In this document: positions 44,281-49,974 of the stretch, one piece after another
Position numbering within the stretch: the first letter of the stretch is position 1
How the letters are laid out: the number at the start of each line of letters is the position of its first letter
From: Spirogloea muscicola
Lineage: Eukaryota > Streptophyta > Zygnematophyceae > Spirogloeales > Spirogloeaceae
Direction: 5' to 3'
Length of the DNA stretch: 49,974 bases
NCBI GenBank assembly: GCA_009602725.1
Contig: WELB01000183.1
Coordinates: 247,306 to 297,279 of the forward strand
Notes under the pieces: model-generated
Databases searched by the model: none
The model's input: only the letters and a program-made list of their open reading frames with translations
Told to the model about the DNA's origin: nothing
Made by a program: the position numbers and the translations under genes

Positions 44281-47200
44281 TCACATGGCCTCCAGTTCAA
44301 ATTTGGGCGTGCTTGCCCACTGCAGCTGCCGCTGCTGTGCAGTCAGTGTCCTGAGAAGGGAGTGTAGTATCCTGGTTTCTTTTGTGCCCTCGGAGTAGGT
44401 ATGCATGGGACCCGCGTGCCTGTTCTTCAACTTCAGGCCAGTCGTGCCCTTTTTGCGCACGGCTGCCAGCGCCTGCTGTTGTGACGGAACACCTTGCACG
44501 CCCATGGCTGCCACCTGGACTTCATAGTGCTGCTTCACAGCTGCTATATTGACCTGCACAATCAAGCAATTAACCTAGCCTGTCATCAACGTGCACAGCA
44601 AGCAGATGCGACGCACAATTAAAGATCACATATGAAATGACCAACAAAGATGCAATGTTATACAGTCACATAGTACACCTGTAGAATGCGAAGCCAAGTC
44701 TATTGATGACAAGCTGCTTGACTTGGAGAATTGAGATTGACCTACCAACTTGATGGGACCACTCTTAGGAGAAGGAAAACGTTCAGCAGTTGCTAGGAGT
44801 CCCTCAAATGCTGTCATTTGGCTAATGACAATGGAGTGCATCCTTTCCACCTCCTCTGTGGCCGCGAGCAGATCACTCCCAAGGCCCAAAGATGACTCCA
44901 CCAATGCCACAATCAATCCAGCCAATTCAGGAATATCTGGCTTCTGCAATTTCTAACATGCCCTGATCAGAACCATGTCCTGCAAACTTATAGACCGATA
45001 GAAGAGGAGAGCCAACATAGTGTGCATCATGTACATTTACTGGAAGGTGCTCATAGGCAGGAATATTTCGTTTGCTTGCATTTATTACATGAAACTTCCT
45101 GTAAGGTATTGTTGATCCAAAAGCTGCACTGACCTGAAATGTGCTCTCTGAAGTGCACCACCGGCAAGTAAAGATGAGGTTATGCCAAAGCGCTTGCCAT
45201 TTGCAGCTTGTTGAGCTGAATGGCTTGCTTTTCAGCAGAATGATGCAAACAAGCTCTGTTGCCCTTGTGTACAAGTCAGCATCCAGATATTTGAAATCCA
45301 TGGGAAGTGCTATGGCCAGAACTTGACTAGCAAGGTCAAGGAAGGTGCAGGCCATGCTGCAAGATGATCCAGGAGGTATGGCACCTGGCAAAAGCACTGA
45401 CACGACCTGTGAGTTGTTGCAGTGCCTAGTGACCGAAGTTTAGGCAGATACTGTCACGGCACAAGATCGTTGTCAACTTGGCTTAGAGTCAGAGATCTAA
45501 CTGCATGTGCTTCAAGACTTACCATTGGACAATGGCAGCTCCTCAGAGATGGCCGCATAAGTCTTCGGATCACAGTTTGAAAGAAAGTTGTAAGCAGTGT
45601 GGTCCTCAATGAACATTCTCAGAATGATCAGACTTAGTTTACCCTTTAATGCACCACTTGGTGTTCTAAGGTAGCTCTGCTGGCACATTGTTGTGGACAG
45701 GGTAATGAAGGCCTTGAACACGTCTCCCCAAGAGTGCGACAGGTGGCTGCTGCTAGCACCACCAGGTGTACCTTGCACAAAGCCCGTTGGAGACCAAGCC
45801 TGGCAGCGCATGTTTTGATAGTCGCATCATTTGGCTGGAAATCCAAGGTACTGTGGCATACTCAAGAAACCTGCCACCTGATGCACGCAGGTCGCTCTTC
45901 TGGCCAGATCATGAGGTGCAGAGTTGGCAATCTCACATTCTGCGATCTCATAATTGGGTTGAGATGGAAGAGGAAGTAGATCAAAAGTGTGGCAGCAGTG
46001 GTGTTCGATGCCCCTATGTCGCAGTCCAGCATCTCATGGCTGGCACCAGTGACATTCGCAGGAGACTCTTGACTTTTGCCATTTGACACTCCTAACCAGG
46101 AGTTGACATATGCCAGGATAGCTTCAGTCGCTGACACTGTGGTTGGACCTGCAGAGGCAACTGCCAGATATCTGACAACACAAACCCCAAGCTCATGTTC
46201 AGTGTCCCTCCTGCATGCTTGCTAACATACAGGTCGAAGTGCTGTCACAATGCTCTTGAGTCTGGTGTGACTGTGGCTCAAGGGGGAAGCCTCATGGGAT
46301 ACATACTAGCTGGACTCAAACCCAGCTTAAGGATCATCCACAGAGTACTCATCATGGACACGATGTACTACTAGCATATACTAAGGACCTCACAGCCTTG
46401 CAATCTTGACAAAGTGCAGGATTGCACCTCGAGGTAGAGAGGCTTCGTCTCTCACTTGGTCGTGAAAGAAAAGATGCAGTGGTGTTGAGAAAGGTGAGGA
46501 TAGGTGCCATGGGGGAGGAGAGCTTGGACACATAAGCATTTGGACTCTCCTTCCAGAGGAGGAGCAGAAGGAGACATAATGTGGCATCGAACTCTAGTCG
46601 CTTCCTCTCCTGAGGTATCTTCAGGGTCAGGACAGAGACGAGCCCATCAAATATGTCACAAGTGAAGAAAAAGGAAGCCACAGAGTTGGTGTTGATGTTC
46701 TCTGTAGCCATCAGTATCACCAAGAAGATTCTGTGAACAGCAGACACTGTGCTGTCAGTCTATCAACTCAAAGAACAATACATATATTACTTCTCAGAAA
46801 TTACATTCTCATTCTTGGAAGAACCTAGAGACAACATCAGAAGTAGCTATCCATGATAGTATTATTTGACTTTGAGGGAGCGTACCGTAGGCCTAAGGCC
46901 TTCAAGAGACAAGGGACATTGTCTTGAACAAGAAGGGAGGTAATATCTCCAAATAGCCGCTTGAAGAACGTATCAGCATGGTCAATGGAACCGGCTACCA
47001 AGGAGATAATAGTAAGGCCCTGCACAAGAGAATATCCCTAATTTGTTACCAAAATTTGTGATTGTCAATCAGCAGCATCCTTACTTTTATAAGAACAAAG
47101 CTTCGGCTGGGCATCCTGACATCACATGGTTGCCTGACTTGTCACGAGCAGGAGCTTTTACCAAACAATTGGAAGTTTGATGATGCTGAAAGCAGGCATC

Positions 47201-47973
47201 AGTCGCCTTTCAGCTAAATAGTGAACATGCGCTGACCTGCTCATTGAAACGCTTGCGGAGGATCTCGCGAAGAAAAATTGATAGGGTCTCAAGTGCGTGT
47301 GCAACACGAATGAAGTTGCCATCACTCAAGTACCTGGCAAATGTACGTGGAAGACAAGTGAGCACTTGGCTGAGGCAGCAGTTTGGTCAGACATGGTCTT
47401 AGCTGCTTTCTCAATGTCAGTCAAGTAGCTGCCCAGGAACACAAGCTCTTACAAACTCATTCAAGTAGCACAACGGTAAGATCCTCAAGGAGATTGCCTC
47501 TTAGAGAACCATCGTGGCCACAAGTAGAGCAGCACAACAGCGGAGCATGGATTACCTAACACAAGTGCCGAAGATCTCACTGACTGTGCTCTTCTGACGG
47601 CCAATGAAATCCTCTTCCGTCAACCTTGCCAGGCGCCCAGTCAAGTAGGCTTCGTTCACCTGCTCTTGAAGCGCAATGCAGCAAGTTCAAAGCATTTGAG
47701 AGTTAGTCTCTGCAGGAGCTTTGCGGCATCTGCATGAGAAGGCTGACTAGCCATTGAAGCGGACGGGAGAAGGCCGAGGCGGGGCACCTTGAGCAGCAGG
47801 AGCTCGTCCCAGAAACGCTGCAGGCCCTGGCGGCCGGCGAAGCCCTGGTCGCGCGCCGCCTGCAGCGGGCTGCGCCCTTCGAACACGTCCTCGTACACGC
47901 AGACGAACTTCTCCCGCAGCGCGGGCTTGAGGCCCGCGCCGGCGCCCGGCCTGCTCAGCGCCGGCGGCCTCAT
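44281..47973 (-). CDS. ARMH3: ARMH3-like armadillo-helical protein (C10orf76/DUF1741)
   Basis: Minus-strand exons 47788-47973, 47556-47659, 47237-47333, 46886-47019, 46428-46730, 45871-46171, 45523-45799, 45134-45406, 44746-44943 and 44281-44553 give about 715 codons; human ARMH3 is about 690 residues. One junction (45523 to 45406) is out of phase, so a small exon or different splice site there is unresolved. In animals ARMH3 binds the Arf factor GBF1 and PI4KB at the Golgi; the plant homologue's role is little known. Family blocks: REKFVCVYEDVFEG, FWDELLLLKVNEAYL, NFIRVAHALETLSIFL, LLLLLLWKESPNAYVSKLSS, LIYFLFHLNPIMRSQ, LSLIILRMFIEDHTAYNFLS, KWQALWHNLIFTCRW and IPELAGLIVALVESSLGLG. The C-terminus ends KFELEAM. 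Starts at Met 47973 beside a CGG tract. Confidence 0.88.
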
Positions 47974-48079
47974 GGGGCCATCGCTCGCCGGTTTGTGCGC
48001 CCGCCGCTGGGCCGAGGCAGGTCCCGAGGAGCTCGCAATTCCCTGTCGCGGTCCGATCGAGCATAGATCCGCTAGCGGT

Positions 48080-48125
48080 CCGGCGGCGGCGGCGGCGGCG
48101 GCGGCGGAGAACGCGGCGGGAATTT
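48080..48125. repeat. GGC tract upstream of ARMH3
   Basis: A (GGC)n tract at about 48083-48108 lies roughly 110 bp upstream of the ARMH3-like start codon, as for the other genes in this window. It is probably in its 5' UTR or core promoter. Confidence 0.6.
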
Positions 48126-48149
48126 TGAAGTGTCGGTGGCGGATTAGCA

Positions 48150-48780
48150 GACCGCGGCTGCTAATGTTCTTTCTTTCATATCAGCAGCCGCTTTCTTTCT
48201 TTAATGTGTCCAGAGCGTCGGTGAAAGCCAGCCAGGTGCATACAACGGGGTGATCATAATTGCATTAGCTGAGCCACTGGCTAGGCACTGGGGGGGGCAT
48301 GGAGCGTGTATGAGTGTGTGTATTGAGTTTGTAATGAGTGATGAAGGGTCAGACCTCGTACACTCCTTCGGGCGCCCTTGCAGCAGCCTCTGGCTTGCGC
48401 AGCGGGGTTGCTCTTCCTCCCCTCAGCTCATCTGACTTCCTACTGCTGACACGGGGGTATTGAGGGCGCCCTGTCTGCCTAGCCTTTGGCTCCGTCATGA
48501 ACATCTGTATGCATCTGGCTGGCATTTCACAGCCGATTCTTTCATATCAGCAGCCGCTTTCTATCTATTTGGCTTTTCCAGCCCCTATCCTCAATGGGCG
48601 AGCCCTCTTTTTGGGCTGGCCTCTGCCGTAGATCGGAAGAGCTGTTTCTTGAAAGAAGAAAGGGCTCGCCCATTGAGGATATGGGCTGGAACAGCCAGCC
48701 CAAGAAAAAGAATGAACACAGTTCAAGAAGAGGGCTAAGCGAAGCACTTAGGTGAAGCACTAAGAAGAAGCTGTTTCTTG
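48150..48780. repeat. retroelement tail and inverted hairpin pair
   Basis: At about 48425-48463 the plus strand reads SSDFLLLTRGY-stop, a tail copy. A plus half-unit (about 48568-48605) and a minus unit (about 48658-48715) share the flank 'tatcctcaatgggcgagcc' and its complement, facing each other across about 60 bp. 'ttctttcatatcagcagccg' occurs twice (near 48170 and 48540), marking a direct duplication that also duplicates a 'tggctggcatttcacagccg'-like phrase. Confidence 0.65.
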
Positions 48781-48789
48781 AAAGACTCT

Positions 48790-49588
48790 TCTACTAGAGG
48801 GCGATGGCTATGATTGGCCAGCCTAGAAAAAAGAATGAACATAGGCTTGTGGCCAAGTCCAAAGGAAAGCACATTGACAGATGTACATCAACCGCTGCTA
48901 AGCTGACCCACTCAGTAACCACGAGTCAACTGCCAAAGTTCGAGAAAGAGAAGTGCAGCTGCTTAATCAGGCGCATAAGTGGAGTAATATACTTTGGTTT
49001 AGATATAAGTATAATCTTGTAGTTAGTAGGTAAATCAAGTCGAATAAGCGGCTGCAAAAGCCAGCAGGGTGCATACGTGGGTGTTCGCAAGTATGTTAGC
49101 CAAGCCACAGTCTAGGAACACAGGTTGCTCTCAGTAACCACCGTGTCAGCAATAGGTAGTCAGATGAGCTGAGAGCTGAGAGGAGGAAGAGCCAGAGGCA
49201 AAGTAAGAAGTGGAATAAATAGCTCTTACAAGATTTAGGTGACAGCTGAGAGTGGCCAGCCAAAAGAAAGAGGCTCGTCCAAAGAGAGAAGGCGCGCAGT
49301 GCGCATGAAATTGAAAGGGAGGCTTGTTCAAGCCAATACATTGTTCAAGCAGAGGCTAGTGCAAACTAAACAAGGCTACATGATGCGGAGACCTACCCTA
49401 AGGTGCCTAAGGTGACACTAGTATCCACAGGAGAGCACAAACAAATCTGACAAGCTAACTTGGGGAGCTGAAAGAGAAAGCGCGGCCAGATTGACTGGTG
49501 GCTGGGAAAGGCCAGCCCAAAGGACTGGACAAGGTCTGTAGGAGCCGGAGTGCGAAGGACTAGGACGAAGACATCATCCAGGGGACGC
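48790..49588 (-). repeat. minus-oriented hairpin and tail debris
   Basis: Minus-oriented copies of the hairpin family lie at about 48800-48840, 49240-49295 and 49495-49535. Minus-strand tail-like segments (SSDYLLLTRW and similar) are seen near 49130-49175, and near 48915 a 'gtaaccacgagtc' motif matches the complement of the tail end. The 'tgtattggcttga' motif (minus) lies at 49330-49345. No gene is recognised. Confidence 0.5.
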
Positions 49589-49967
49589 TCAGTAACCTCT
49601 AGTCAGGAGATGCAAGTCTGAGTAGCTAGCCGGCGGAAAGACGTCGCCTTGACGGAAGCCGGAGGCTGCCGCCAAAGCTCGGTCTGCGCGCAAGTGAACC
49701 GCGAATGCAAGGGACCGCCAAACGCATTCGGAAGACGTGAGCGAGAGACCCGGCGACATTGAAGCCGGGCTGCTCTCCCTGCTGCCCGAGGCGGCGGGCC
49801 GCTGCACGCCGCGCAAGGAGGTGAAGCAAGTCAAGCCACTTTGTGCCAAAGGCTCCGTGCACGTCGACTGCCAGTAGAACAAACTCGTCGCCCACCTCCA
49901 AAGGGAAGAATTTCGTGTATTTGAAACAATTGAAGGCCAGTATGGCCAAGTACAGAGGTAAGCACAT
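49589..49967 (-). mobile_element. retroelement ORF C-terminal end (longest copy, frameshifted)
   Basis: Reading minus from 49967: CLPLYLAILAFNCFKYTKFF, then PLEVGDEFVLLAVDVHGAFG, TKWLDLLHLLARRAAARRLG and GFNVAGSLAHVFRMRLAV. A frameshift near 49730 follows, then AFAVHLRADRALAAASG and SYSDLHLLTRGY-stop at 49589. This is the longest version of the dispersed tail. The pattern FxPLxxxxxGAFGxxxxxLLxxLA resembles the region after the reverse-transcriptase domain at the C-terminus of non-LTR-like elements in algae and protists (from memory, uncertain). The window edge cuts the upstream part. The copy is inactive because of the frameshift. Confidence 0.6.
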
Positions 49968-49974
49968 CTTATGA

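Noticed and set aside
1-49974. CRISPR array, bacterial operon or prophage
   Set aside because: Genes have spliceosomal introns. The repeats are dispersed or inverted, not regularly spaced direct repeats.

Overview
This is nuclear DNA of a photosynthetic eukaryote, most likely a streptophyte (green alga or plant lineage). Seven multi-exon genes can be read with GT-AG introns whose phases connect. They include proteins typical of green plants: a root-cap family protein, a LIP1-like small GTPase, the plastid cytochrome b6 factor CCB2 and a plant-type aldo-keto reductase. A short CCCTAAA-type (plant-type) telomeric repeat is also present. The species cannot be fixed from the sequence.

Layout. 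1-2.5 kb: GCC microsatellite, a few weak open frames, nothing recognised. 2.5-4.2 kb (-): small secreted/membrane protein with a cadherin-like beta-sandwich. 5-8 kb: repeat-rich, GC-rich spacer. 8.7-11.5 kb (+): root-cap family protein. 12.1-15.6 kb (-): aldo-keto reductase with one GC-AG intron. 17.2-19.4 kb (-): LIP1/RABL3 GTPase. 20.7-24.7 kb (-): CDC45. 25.2-33.2 kb: accessory block of retroelement tails, short hairpin repeats and two kilobase-scale palindromes. 33.3-35.9 kb (-): CCB2. 36-37 kb: repeats. 37.1-42.4 kb (-): gamma-tubulin complex component 3. 42.6-44.2 kb: repeats and a third palindrome. 44.3-48.0 kb (-): ARMH3-like protein. 48.1-50 kb: repeats ending in the best preserved retroelement 3' end.

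Six of the seven recognised genes, and the unrecognised membrane protein, lie on the minus strand. They are ordinary single-function genes (DNA replication, microtubule nucleation, Golgi trafficking, plastid cytochrome assembly, clock/trafficking GTPase, redox enzyme) and do not form a pathway. Almost every gene begins at a GCC/CGG trinucleotide tract.

The unusual content is the mobile fraction. One dispersed family ends in a conserved peptide tail of the form SDLRLLTRGY-stop, followed by a short hairpin unit (GGGCTGGC...GCCAGCCC). Hairpin units also occur alone, often as head-to-head inverted pairs, and fragments lie inside introns of CDC45 and CCB2. Three large foldback palindromes and an intronic telomeric repeat complete the picture. 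Exon coordinates were derived by eye from splice sites, reading phase and remembered family resemblance; no alignment was run.
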